Below are positions 11,669 through 24,954 of a DNA stretch of 64,000 nt, piece after piece. The stretch's first letter is position 1. Each line of letters begins with the position of its first letter. The stretch lies in NCBI GenBank assembly GCA_035578905.1, contig JAQJVL010000571.1, positions 124,001 through 188,000 on the forward strand, in the 5' to 3' direction. Source of the DNA: Stictocephala bisonia (Eukaryota > Arthropoda > Insecta > Hemiptera > Membracidae). Both the position numbers and the translations under genes were made by a program. A model generated the notes under the pieces. The model was not told the DNA's origin, ran no database searches, and saw only the letters and a list, made by a program, of their open reading frames with translations.

Positions 11669-13544
11669 AAACTGTATGGATCAATTAAATTAAGTAATTT
11701 AACCATTATTTATTCCAAAATAATGAAGTGGTTAAAGTGTATTAAGTGAATATTATGTTAATATAATATTTACAGACATAAATATAACACTAGTTCATTG
11801 TTCTGGATATTCATGCCTTTTACAAATAGTTAATTCAATAATTGTAACTGTAATTATAACAATTAGTAACCTTCAGATTTTAATTTTGTTAAAAGTCTGT
11901 TTATATATTTTAAAAAATTATTTAATATATATTTATTGTAAGCTATTATTAAAAATATTGATTATAAAGTTTTTATAATTAAATATTAAGTTCTACAGGT
12001 TTTATTACTTATAATTATGGTTCTTACATAACAGTAAATATATTAACAATATTAGCTTGGATTAACATATATGCCATTGATACTGTAGACATCTTATTGC
12101 ATTAAATTTCGTTTAAAAAATAATCATATGTTTATATCATCTATAAATAAAATATTTATACTCAATTTATATGTTTTTGTCTGTTTCTTGGAAGCACACA
12201 TCTAAATACCGTGAAACCGAAATAAATACGCATTATAAAAGAAACTAAAAAAGGATAGTTTGTATAAATTACATATTTGTATATACTGATAGTAATGTTT
12301 TAAAAAGTCTGTTGATGTACAATTAATTACCTTAAGAACTAAATCTTACTATATGTGTTTCCTTCTTTTTGTACAATTTGAAAGCCTAGATTTAATATCA
12401 TACTTTTAAAATTAAATGATTATTTCTTACGCATATATATTTATCACATTTTTCCTCTTTGATAATCATTTCTCCATTCCAGTTTTTATAATAAGCCCGA
12501 GTGCTTGGAGCGTGTTTATAATTAATGTTCACCACCAATTAAAGTCAGGACTAACTCAGTGAATTTACAAAAGTCTTCTCTTTTATAATTAATTCATTAT
12601 TGACTGTTGTAAGAAATTGTTTAATTAAACTTGCTTAATATATGTAGTTAGTTAGAATATACTTTTGTTTAAATGATTAAATATAAAACGGACATTTACA
12701 TTTTTCTTTATTTGCGTGTAAAAGTTCACATTAATGATTTTAGAGACACGTAGTCATGTAGATTATTACTATACATGAAGTATCATGATTGAAGCATTAT
12801 GTTACATTGTTTTTACTCAATCATTTACAACAAAAATCGTGTTATGTCAGTTTTAATAACACCAATAACTCTAATATTAAAAAAGAAATTATTGTAAGTT
12901 ATTATGACAACTGTAAAATTACAATATTTTCGTTTTCACAAGTAAACTTAAAGAAAAACACATTCTTCACCTAATGTTAAAGTGATAAAAAGCTTTAAAC
13001 AGTTTCATGTATGTTCTTTCATCCAACAGACAAAATTGTATTGTTTTATTAGTAGCGGGAAATAAGCTTTAACATAGCTAAACAGAGTACAGTTCAACCA
13101 AACTAAACATGTCAGAATCAGCTTTATTTTTTAATTTTATAAAAATAAGTTTTATACATTACACACATTTAAAATATTATTTGCATTATGTACTTCTCAT
13201 TCGTTGTTTTTAAAACAAACAGCACACTTCACTACGCACAAAAGCAGATCAGGCGTTTTTTACTGCACTCATCATTACAATGGCATATTTAGTTATTCTT
13301 TCTGAGGAAGAGTTTATCTCTGTCTAACAATACCACGATTTATAGTTTACCTCGTAGCTTGAATTTCTCAATGTTAAGTGCGTTGAAGCCTGCTGCTTAG
13401 CTTACACGTTTTGTATGAGATATAATATAACTTATGTGCATAAGATTTCATAGCTTGGACAATTTAGGACATGTTTTATGCCCTCCCACAAGTATTTATA
13501 TAACAGGGTGTCTGCCCCCTTCACATATACATAATTTAATGGAA
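11669..13544. other. AT-rich intergenic sequence
   Basis: No gene is seen. The open frame at 12789-12974 is of very AT-biased composition and unconvincing. Confidence 0.6.
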
Positions 13545-15115
13545 ATGGTCCATCCATAACATAGAGTGGTAATAACCCAACCACCCACCTATACACAATA
13601 AAGAGGTAATGGCCCATCCTTACATGTACAGTGATAATGACCAAACCACTTACTTATACACAATAAAGTGGTAATGGCCCATCCTTACATGTACAGTGAT
13701 AATGACCAAACCACTTACTTATACACAATAAAGAGGTAATGGCCCATCCTTACATGTACAGTGATAATGACCAAACCACTTACTTATACACAATAAAGTG
13801 GTAATGGCCCATCCTTACATGTACAGTGATAATGACCAAACCACTTACTTATACACAATAAAGTGGTAATGGCCCATCCTTACATGTACAGTGATAATGA
13901 CCAAACCACTTACTTATACACAATAAAGTGGTAATGGCCCATCCTTACATGTACAGTGATAATGACCAAACCACTTACTTATACACAATAAAGTGGTAAT
14001 GGCCCATCCTTACATGTACAGTGATAATGACCAAACCACTTACCTATACACAATACAGTGGTAATTACCATACCACTTACCTATACACGATATAGTGGTA
14101 ATTACCAAACCACTTACCTATACACGATACAGTGGTAATGACCCAACCACCCCTATACACAATAAAGTGGTAATGGCCCATCCTTACATGTACAGTGATA
14201 ATGACAAAACCACTTACTTATACACGATACAGTGGTAATTACCAAGCCACGTACCTATACACGATACAGTGGTAATGACCAAACCACGTACATATACACG
14301 ATACAGTAGTAATGACCAAACCACGTACCTATACACGATACAGTGGTAATGAGCCAATAATCCATCTATAAATGATAAAATGGTAATGACCCATCCTTAC
14401 ATGTGCAGTGTTAATGACCAAACCGCGTACCCATACACGATACAGTAGTAATTACCCAACAACCCACCTATACACAGCACAGTGGTAATGGCCCATCCTT
14501 ACATGTGCAGTGGTAATGACCAAACCACGTACCTATACACGATATAGTGGTAATGACCAAACCACGTACCTATACACGATAAAGTGGTAATGACCCAACA
14601 ATCCATCTATAAATAATACAGTGGTAATCTTTAATCCATACACTTATAGTAGTAATTACCCAACCACCAACCTAGGTAAAATACAGTAGTAACGGCCCAA
14701 CCACCCACTAATACGCAATACTGTGGTAAATGCCCATACATATACGTACAAAGGTAATGACCCAATCACCAACCAATGTACAATACAATAGTAATGGCCC
14801 AACCACCCACTAATACGCAATACTGTGGTAAATGCCCATACATATACGTACAAAGGTAATGACCCAATCACCAACCAATGTACAATACAATAGTAATGGC
14901 CCAACCACCCACTAATACGCAATACAGTGGTAAATGCCCATACATATACGTACAAAGGTAATGACCCAATCACCAGACTATTTACAATACAATGGTAATG
15001 GCCCAACCATCCACTAAGACGCAATACAGTGGTAAATAGCCATACATATACGTACAAAGGTAATTACACAATCACCGACTTGTACATAATATAGTGGTGA
15101 TGGCTAAAATAATCA
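13545..15115 (+). repeat. Minisatellite array with 33-36 bp base unit and 65/102-bp superunits
   Basis: The base unit has the form cagtggtaatgacccaacca followed by cccacctatacacga. From 13621 to about 14040 copies pair into an exact 65-bp superunit: the string tacatgtaca recurs at 13621, 13686, 13751, 13816, 13881, 13946 and 14011. The middle part is made of single, more variable units. From about 14690 to 15060 the superunit is 102 bp, with catacatata recurring at 14735, 14837, 14939 and 15041. The 102-bp period equals 34 codons, which explains the 133-codon minus-strand open frame at 14656-15057; I do not regard it as a gene. Confidence 0.9.
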
Positions 15116-17334
15116 CCAATTAATCAAATGGTTATTTTCAACCTTTCCTCCCATACAAAATAAGTTATGGTTTACTCGTATTATAGTTTGTTAAACTTTA
15201 GATATTATCTAACCCAACCCAAATAAAAGGATCTTTTTAATATAATAATAATTTACATTAATAATATATACTACAAACTAAATATTCGTGTACACACTAA
15301 TGTATGAGTTGTGTTAAATTATTATTTCGTTAAGCCTGTATGGTATAACGTGAAAGACCTCACATGCGGCCATCCCCAGTCACCCGTGATACCACTGGCC
15401 TAACGCATGTCGTTGTGAAGTGGTGAGTGTTAGTTGAACCTATGTAGGAAACAAATAATTTATCAACTATACCATGGGTATTACATGTATTTAATATAGG
15501 AACTAATCAATGGCGAAGAATTACATCGGTCTGTAAGTAGGGAAGTCACTACTCAAAATGTACTCCAAAATAAATGTCTCTATATTCATGTAATTAATTA
15601 TACATTTCTATCTATAATACTAATATGGGGATAGAAATGTATCTAATCAAATCCAGACTTGATTTCCTTATGTGCGTGATAAATAAAAACATAATCGCAA
15701 TTAAATTACTTTTTTTTTTTAGAATTACATAATTTAATATTTTTAATCAGCGGTTTTTATTACCTAATTCCCTGGAAATAATTGGATATCGGTTAACGTA
15801 AAAACGATATTTTCTACAATATTCAATTACTTCTTAAATAACAGGATTTAATATACAATAAATATAAAGTATAACTGAATGTAAAATAAAATTTAACTGA
15901 CATTGTGTGGATTTATTTTAATAATATCATACGCATATATAATATTAATAAGTGTATTTTTGAAAAAAGATATTGCCTTTTATATAAAATATAACTGTAA
16001 ACTGACTACTTCGAAAATCCGTATGGTAATTAATTAATATCAGCAACACCAACATCAATATATGGAATAAGACGTTGGAAATTTAAATTATAGTGTGTTT
16101 ACAGAATTTCAAATGAATAGTCAAGTTATAAGATACATATATGTGGTCTACAGTGTGTCTTAAAGTTATTATGAACAATAATATTACAGTGATGTCATAT
16201 TATTGGTATGAAATGTATTTTCATTTTTTATTTATTTTTTCTGTATATTACTTCCAAACTTATACTTGTGAGCTGTTGCCTTATCTTGCAATAATTGTGG
16301 TACTTTGAATATTATTCATCCAGCTCAATAATGGGTTTTTACTGCCACATAAATTACCATTAGTACTTCACAATGTACTCTGCTCTATGCATTTATATTT
16401 TATAGTGAAAACCTAGTTTAAATTTACAGTATTACATTGAAAGTGAAAAAATATGATACATTATATTTGTATGTGCAAATAATGATATTTAATAATGCTA
16501 TTGTTAAAAAAGAAACTATCTTCCTTCTTTTAAAAACGTATGTTTGTGGTGTGTTAATGCACGGAAAGTTCTAAATCTGGTTCAAGTTGTGACAATGATA
16601 ATAGACATTGGTAAAATTGAGCTACTTTTTTTGTAAATACTTCAATATTTAGCTTAATCTATTATATAGGAATGTGATTTGACATTGTTTACCGTGAATT
16701 TAGTTCATTACTGGTTTCCGAAATAAATAAATAAATAAATATTAAATTGCTCTTAAATTTACGTGTAAGCGTGGGTAATTTAGCTGTAGATCGTCTAAAG
16801 ATTCTTATATTTACTTGTTTTGTTACTTCAGGTTTAGCATGCACTACCATGCATTTATTCCTTATCTATAGATTAGTAAATTATGCAAATTTAAACTTGT
16901 TAAAATGCTGATTTTCAAATAAAATAAGTGTTCTTAAAATATCAACTTTGATTGAACTTAAATTAACTATTATCTGAACGACGTCTCCAGAAGTTGTACT
17001 TCGATCTATATAATTACATCAATGGCAATCTAAAAGAAATTAACTTTGCATTGTATTTCATAAGGAACCGTTACATAATGAAAACGTTTTCCTACATTAA
17101 TTAATTTTTTTATCTTTTTGGCAAGTGCTGTATATAACATGTTATTGTATATATTATATATTTATTTTCAAATATTACTTTCTTTAAAGAAAGAATCGGA
17201 CGCCCAATAATATTACCATTATAAAGGATACCTTGAAAATTTTATTAAATACGTGCAACTTGTCAAAAGAAAAATATTAATCGTTAGTTTATAAATGTTT
17301 ACAACTCACTTGAAATTACATTTAGAATAAAGCC

Positions 17335-17391
<57 letters not shown>

Positions 17392-19455
17392 AAAGTCTTC
17401 ACTAGTTAAAGGTTTTCTAAATATCTTTTATAGTGAAATTTTGTGTGTAAAAATGATAAATTTAAACTAAAATATTCAAAATTTGTTAGTTTGTTTTTTA
17501 TTTTGGGGTTTGATGTAAATATTTGACTAGTAATTGAATTATTTGGTCGTACGTACAGTATGGTGACCTGGAGTGGGGCTGTTGTTTCTACAGTGCACCA
17601 TCCAAGCACTAAAACTCAAACTTACTATGTACATAATCTAATTATATATTCAGCAGCAGTTCCTTTTTAAGCCTCAGGGTTCTGCATATTTCAAATCAGA
17701 TGTTCGTGCTTTGAAAATGCTCGTACACTGTTACTACCACTGTCACGTTACGTACAGAAAGATCATTGATTATTAATGATTGATTGAATTATCTAAGTAA
17801 AAATCATATTAAAAACCAATTTAATAAGTATTCTGTTTATCATGTAAAGTTAACTTTCGTAGATATAAAGCGATATATGTAGTTTGTTTGTATTATAGAG
17901 AGAAAGAATAGTATGCATACTATAACAGTTTTGTAGATATACTAACACTTAGTAACAATTCATGTAATATGTTATCATTGATAGCCATGTCGTAAGAGGT
18001 AACTTGCTATCTAAATACAATAAATATGTAATGATGAAAATTATTGTAATACATTTAATTTTACTATGAATAAAATATTAAAAGGATAGTAACTTGTAAA
18101 TAAATCAATTACTCTTAGTTTAATTATTGTTTATTATCTGAAGTTGGAAACTGGGAGTTCTACATGAATAAGCATGATAGTAAAAGTGTCATCAGATAAA
18201 AACATAAAAAATACCTTACAACTTTATATATTTGAGACATTTTATTAAACTAACAAACTTTGTTGTATCTTTTTAAGGACACACAGAAACACCTCTTATA
18301 GAGTTCAACGAACTGTTAAATTGTGTAATTCCACAAACACGCTTGTTTCACGCGACTTAATTTCTCTTTCCACCGCTCTGTTTACAACTGTGAACTTTTT
18401 GAAATATTCTTTTAACTGTACAAAATTGTCATTTTACATATACGTGTTGAAAACATAAATTTTTAAATTAAATACCATTTGTAAATGTTTTTTCTGTAGT
18501 TAAGAATAACTATTTTGATGTGAAATTACGTCTCCATTAAAAGTTAAATCTGTGCATATTAGGTTGAAAACCAGCTCATTACTGTAAAACTTAATAGTTA
18601 CCCATTTATATAAATTCAATCCAAATAAACCATTGATGCAACTATCAATGGACTGTCATCTGCTCTGGTCACATGTTAACGGGCTACTAACAATATCAGT
18701 AAACATTCGTCATAGTAAACGAAGACTGATCCATTTAGTAAATAATATTTTTGAAGCATAGTTGTTCATATAAATGGACGTCTGGAAATTAAATTATATT
18801 GAAAATGACTATATACTTATTATTTATCATCACTTTTGTTTAATAAGGTGATTTTTATCGATGGAAGGTAAATAAAAAACTAACTAACGTTACTATCCTT
18901 CATAAAACAATAACATATGCATCATTAAAAAGATATGTCTCTGCTTTTAAAAGTGGTATATAAGAACTTTTAGATGAACGTAAGCTTATGTATGGCCTCC
19001 ACACTGATTACTAGTACCTCTTATTTCCAAAATCATTTCAGATAAAAGTAAAGAGTATAAAAGAAGGATTGAGCAATTCAACATTTCATTTACAGCGATG
19101 CTTTTTTGGAACAATGGATCTTTTAAATTGTCTCTGAGCTTTACCCCCACAAATTCTTTCGTTAAAATTCTGATGCAACGAATGAAAATTCCAGATAGTA
19201 TTGGCTATCTTTACAATGATTTGTACTATGTTTCGTTGTGAAGATTACTGTAAGCTTTTAGTTCGTCTAGGAACTATTGGTGCACTTTAAACTTAGTGTA
19301 TATTCATTTATTTGACAGTGGTTATTTTGCTTCTGAACGGTTTCTATGGATCATTTGTTCTTCTTTCAATAACTATAAGACCCAGATGCTTAGCTATGCT
19401 ATAGGTAGAGTCTACTCACGAAGCCATATGCATAACTCCTATATGACAATGAAGT
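15116..19455. other. AT-rich intergenic sequence
   Basis: No gene is recognised over more than 4 kb. It contains the TA microsatellite at 17339-17389 and an AAAT run at about 16721-16740. A small GC-richer patch at 15345-15430 has no identifiable feature. Confidence 0.55.
17339..17389. repeat. (TA)n microsatellite
   Basis: About 25 uninterrupted TA dinucleotides. Confidence 0.95.
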
Positions 19456-21490
19456 CCAAGCTATACAATTAAGGCTAGCGCCAGAGGTTTTCGTGAAGCT
19501 GTAGGCTGTATCTCTACGAAGAGGAATTTTAAAATCCGTCTTATAGTACGAATCGAGTGCTCCTCTGGCAATTGAAACTCTGTGATTTCATCAGTCTACC
19601 AGTACGTTAGAATGTGACCTTGCAGCCTCTCACAAATGAGTCTGTTCCTCACGGTAGTGGTTGTAAAGCTCCATCCAATCGCACATGCATTAAAGACACC
19701 ACACACCAAAATGCGTCCTGAAATAAGTATGAGACAGTTCTCCAACTCCACCACCTTCTCAGTAACTGTAGCTTAAGCATATATTAGTTACCAGACAACT
19801 TGAACAACAGTGACTTGTATCAGCTTTACCCTGAAGGGAACATCGCTGGGCAGCTTCAATCCCACGATTACATGGAACTTTAAAAAACACGTTGTAGAAA
19901 CGTGATAGGCTTGCCATGGTTCGATAAAGATCTATGACATTCATTATCTGAGTCTGAACATCACATATAAGCTGTTGAGGAAAAAATTGGCAGCTCGACT
20001 TCTCTCGAGTTTTCCCTGAATAAACTCAATAATTTAAGCAAGCATGATTTATTTCGCAGTTTCAAAGATTTGAGGAGAAAAATGTATACTCGATAATCCG
20101 AAAAATAGTTCTTATTTGTATCAAGACGTCAGCAAACAGCACAAGATGATGTGGCAGTGCAGACTGAAGTTGGATGTTCTGAACTTCCATAGTTCCATAA
20201 ATTACTGCTACAGTGTCTGCAGTACCAATTTGCAGTTAGCAACACTGTAGTATATCTCTAACTCTAGGCAAGTTAAAACTCTGAAATTGAAATATCTTAC
20301 TGGTTGATTATAGTGTAAGTCTTCTTCATCTGAACTATAGCTACCCTTTTGCTCACAAAATATAGGTGCAAAGTTACTTTTTTCACCCCTCAGATTTATA
20401 TGCTTTCATGAAACGATAGAGTTGATCTCTTCTGTGTCCCACAATGCTTTACTAATGGCATTTTGAAGCTTAGTTCTGTCCTCTGACTTAGCAATGTTCA
20501 AAAGGCCTTGTTCCTTATTTAATGCTAGAAGGTACCATAAAGTTCGGGTTAGACTCCCTCGGAAAAGCCCTGAGAATGTCATAATAGGTCTTGCCGACGT
20601 TAGGGTTCATCAGACTACTTGACCCACCGCTATACTGTTTTGCCGAATTCGACTTATTCATGAATGAAGCTTACCCTTTTCATCAGCTTCGAAAAGGTCT
20701 ATTTTATGTCCCCTATCACTGTTTTTGGTGTTGAATATGGTTTTATCTTTCTTCTTCTGCACTCCAGACTGCACTATTTTGAAAGATTTTCTAAATTTTT
20801 TGAGCTCCGATGGGTGCTCCCAACATCGCTTTTCCTCCCTTTTGGATGGCTACTTTACACCACCTTCCACAAGACGCATCTAAACCATTCCTGAGTCTGC
20901 TTAGAGACCAACCGCTGACTTTTAAAGCTTTCACGTGTATAATGGTATATGGGGAGATCGTCAGGGTACGGCATGCAGTTTTCCACCTTCATCATTCGTT
21001 CTCTTATCTTTTTTTTGGTAGTTTGCATGTCCAGAATTCTGCACCTCATTCTTAAGATCTCCGCATCCATAGTGCCATATCCTCATTTCATTGAACTAGA
21101 CAAATCTCATAAACAGTCAATGACTGGTTCTTAAGGTCTCTTAGGTTGACTGATTTGTTGCTTCCTTAGCAGGTGGAATGGAGTTTTCTGTTTGGATCCT
21201 AATCACACGACAACTCATCGTAATTGGAGAGGCTTGGGTAGTCGGAAACTCTCCTTTATTTCCATCAGTGTGTGGGATTAGGTTACTCTGAGTGGTTTCC
21301 TTGAACTCTTTACCAAGGGTTTTCTTCAAACTTTAAAATAATTACTAGATTCAACCCTCAGAAAAACAACAACTTTTGTGAAAGTTACATGATAACCACT
21401 TCACCTTCAACTAGTCGCTCATTAAATCGGTCGCTTTGACCAATGGCATTGGCAGAACCCCTGGACCATTACCTGCTGTTATTAAATCAC
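19456..21490 (-). pseudogene. Decayed intronless coding relic, family not recognised
   Basis: The minus strand carries long protein-like stretches that connect by frame changes and occasional stops, with no introns between them. In order they are: a charged segment at 21141-21329; MDAEILRMRCRILDMQTTKK, likely coiled coil, then PYPDDLPIYHYTRESF and LVSKQTQEWFRCVLWKV (20855-21070); IVQSGVQKKKDKTIFNTKNS (about 20660-20790); SEDRTKLQNAISKALWDTEE (20408-20590); YNQPVRYFNFRVLTCLELEI (about 20217-20408); VQNIQLQSALPHHLVLF (about 20065-20225); QTQIMNVIDLYRTMASLSRF (19759-19944); and a run ending in DEITEFQLPEEHSIRTIRRI (about 19460-19770). At least five frame changes are needed, so no product is possible. 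Composition is richer in G and C than the surroundings. A processed pseudogene is the simplest reading. An old DNA transposon or a decayed large exon is also possible. I do not recognise the protein. Confidence 0.5.
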
Positions 21491-22527
21491 TTATTGACAT
21501 CTATTAAAATATAATAACACTTTTCGATTGAAACTATTTTACATTCCAAAAAGGAGTTAAAACTGATTTAAATATATTTTATGACAACTTAGCAGAAAAG
21601 CCGATTTGTCGTGTTATTGGTAGGATTTAATATCCAAACAGATTATAGCTGTAATACTTTAAGCTAACCACACAATGTAAAGTATCTAGTCTAATTTGTT
21701 TGTTATTAATGAAGCTCTATATAATGGTCTAAAGAAACTGACATATAACTAAACTTGAAAGAGCACCTATAATTATATTAATTTTCTGTTCAACTTTATT
21801 ATTATTTGAGTGGATCTATGGTATATTAAAATAATTTAACATTTTTTGATGAATGACAACAATCAAGACATGAAATTGTAATTCAATAAATTCACATATT
21901 TTTGAAAACATGTGACATACAATAAAAATAACAAGTGTCAATTTTCAAAAGTTAACATATATGTGCTTTTTAAATGTTTGTAAGCCTTTAAACCTTATTT
22001 ATACATTTAAGATATTTGGTTGAAAATGTATTGATGAATACTGCTGTCATTATTTATTATTATTTTCGTATATATGCACAAATGCTGATTGTAAGGTATT
22101 TTAATTGTACGATTTCAGGATCTAAAATAATGTATTTCTAGATGAAACCTATTTTTATTTTGTTTAGAATAGATACTTAAAAGTTCTTGATAGTCTACGT
22201 CCCCTTAAGTTAAGTCAGATTACTCAATACAAATTTCACTTAGTGAGAAATCCACGACACTATTATTTATAATTTAATTAGTAAAAATAGTTTATATTCA
22301 CATATGATAGTTAACTATCTCGTGCTTTACGATCCAGTTTTATTTATGGAAAAATGTGTGATAGTCAAATAATTACTATGCAATATTAAATTACGTACAA
22401 GTTAATTTGTTAAAGATACCAATTAAAATACTAGTTTAAAATCTAATTAAATAAACTAACATTTAAAAATAAAAATAAACGTATTTAACAGTAAAATTAG
22501 TACTAGGTATATCAAGATATGCTTAAA
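21491..22527. other. AT-rich intergenic sequence
   Basis: No gene or repeat structure is seen. Confidence 0.6.
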
Positions 22528-23343
22528 TATATATGAGGCAATCAAATAAAGGAATTGTCAGGTGCATATAAAATAATAAAGTACGCTCTAAAAGTAGTAG
22601 GAACTCTAATAGAAGTGTCACAAAGATAAAAACGATAAATATTCACACTTAAGTATTATTTTGGACAAATGATCCTCCTGTGAGGAAATATATATGAGGC
22701 AATCAAATATAGGAATTGTCAGATGCATATAAAAATAATAATAAATGCTCTAAAAGTAGTAGGAATTAAAACTCAAATAGAAGTGTCACAAAGATAAAAA
22801 CTATACATATTTACATTTAAATATTATTTTGGACAAATGATCCTCCTGTGAAGAAAAATATATGAGGCAATCAAATAGAGGAATTATCTGATGCATATAA
22901 AAATAATAATAAATGCTCTAAAAGTAGTAGGATCTCTAATAGAAGTGTTACTAAGATAAAAACGATAAATATTTACATTTAAATATTATTTTGGACAAAT
23001 GATCCTCCTGTGAAGAAAAATATATGAGGCAATCAAATAGAGGAATTATCTGATGTATATAAAAATAATAATAAATGCTCTAAAAGTAGTAGGATCTCTA
23101 ATAGAAGTGTTACTAAGATAAAAACGATAAATATTTACATTTAAATATTATTTTGGACAAATGATCCTCCTGTGAAGAAAAATGTATGAGGCAATCAAAT
23201 AGAGGAATTGTCAGATGCACATAAAAAAAATAATAAATGCTCTAAAAGTAGTAGGAACTCTAATAGAAGTGTCACAAAGATAAAAACGATAAATATTCAC
23301 ATTTAAGTATTATTTTGGACAAATGATCCTCCTGTGAAGAAAA
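22528..23343 (+). repeat. Tandem array, ~162 bp x 5
   Basis: The landmark gaggcaatcaaat recurs at 22535, 22696, 22864, 23026 and 23188, giving spacings of 161, 168, 162 and 162. Each unit ends in ttttggacaaatgatcctcc followed by tgtgaagaaa. The units are alike and very AT-rich, with small indels between copies. The array abuts another array at 23344. Confidence 0.92.
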
Positions 23344-23610
23344 ATAGGCAAGACAATGTTATACGGTGTCTGAGAGAAGTGACGTCACCCGACTGTCTCA
23401 TGTGTCATGTCGTAAGTCTGATGAAAAAGGATGTTCCTTCACACATTGTAAGTTATTTACTTACAAGGTTTCAGAATTGTTATACGGTGTCTGAGAGAAG
23501 CGACGTCACTCGCCTGTTTCACGTGTCATGTCGTAAGTCTGATGAAAAAGGATGTTCTTTAACACACGTTCTTTACTTACACGGTTCCAGAATTGTTATA
23601 CAAGGAAGCA
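23344..23610 (+). repeat. Tandem array, ~120 bp x 2
   Basis: Two copies start at the string gttatacggtgtctgag (23358 and 23479), with a partial third start (gttatacaagg) at 23595. The unit contains catgtcgtaagtctgatgaa and is richer in G and C than the preceding array. The 99-codon open frame at 23334-23633 runs through both copies but shows only the repeat. The first copy contains the palindrome TGACGTCA. A diverged relative of the unit is at about 30745-30860. Confidence 0.85.
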
Positions 23611-24954
23611 ATAAAAACAACGTAATAAAATAAAATAGATTACTTTTATTAAATAAAGTATTCAAAAACACAACAATGAAAGAAAATATAATTTACATAC
23701 ATATGCCATCGTTATTGTTATTAAATATTGTGGTTTTATTACCTAGTGCAAACATTTTTAGTACAATTGAATGTATTTCAATACAGTCTATAAGCTCCTC
23801 CAGTTGATACACTTTGAAAGGGACGATGCAACTATTTCACTGTTATAGGAACTACCGATACCAGCGTAGTCTGTGTAGACATTAAATTGTCATACTAATA
23901 CAAACACAAGTTTTATGCCTTATATCACTGATTGTCAAATTCTCTGACTCGATCCCCACCATAGCTTTATGCTCATAATATGACTTGTATTGTTCAGACA
24001 GTTAATATAACCATGTATAATATGTTTTGTAGTGTTTTATAAGAAATCTTGAGTAATTTATCTTTCAGTTTCTTGATAAGTACAACATTATTGAAATATT
24101 AATTGTTGTACTATAAATACTTAATGACTCCCTTAACTAAGTGGTAATATGTCAGACTCTGACTATTTAAAATACATGTTATCCCTCTGTTACTAATGAA
24201 TGTGACGTTTCTACCTTTTTTTGTTTTTTACCCACTTTTCTACCCTATTGAAGGCTTTAAAGTTCAAAATTGAAAGTTTTAATGGTTAAGATTATGAGAT
24301 CAATTTATATACTTGTTATATTTATCTATAAAACACCTAGATCACTTTAATAAATAAAATCAATTACTAAGCTTGCGATTGACCAAAATATACTGAACAA
24401 TACCTACAACTAACTTAACACTACCAATAATTAATTAACAACAAAAAATAAATATCAGTGAATGATATATACAAAAGTTTGTAAAAAATGATCATAACTT
24501 TAGACAGGGAAAGTAGTTATAACATAAATTATTCCGTCCTAGTGAAGTTGATAGAAATGTTTTAGTTCTAAATAACAGTCAGTAGAAGGTAACGAAATAT
24601 TGATCTTCTTACAAACTCCATTTTTAATATTATCTGGCATATGTATGAATATAGCAATACAACTATTAAAAGGTACTTTTTCCAAACGAGTAGTTTTGTG
24701 ATTTTGATTTCGCAGGACTAATTTGGTTTTAGTAAAATATGTATCGTGATGATTGTTTCCCCTAAATTTTCAAACAAGAAAATACAAACAATATAACTTG
24801 AAAATGTACAGACAAGGAAATGGAATAATAATGTCTGAAAGAATAATCAATTGCAGAGTGAGACATAGTTCAGAAAGCTCACTTCTGTATGACAAAGACT
24901 TTACTGACCAGTTACTTACCAAAGTTATTTAGCTGACTATACAACTTTACTTAG
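23611..24954. other. AT-rich intergenic sequence
   Basis: No gene is seen. Confidence 0.6.

Noticed and set aside
13495..13512. Transposon end (tataacagggtgtctgcccc)
   Set aside because: It resembles a CAGGGTG end, but there is no matching partner or inverted structure and it borders a minisatellite.
14656..15057. 133-codon minus-strand open frame with 34-residue repeats
   Set aside because: It arises because the 102-bp repeat unit is a multiple of three; there is no start context, domain or non-repeat sequence.
20664..21134. Three overlapping plus-strand open frames of 61-81 codons
   Set aside because: They overlap one another in different frames, and the better protein-like readings are on the minus strand.
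23366..23385. cAMP-response element TGACGTCA as a promoter site
   Set aside because: The palindrome is present in one repeat copy, but the second copy has CGACGTCA and no gene lies downstream.
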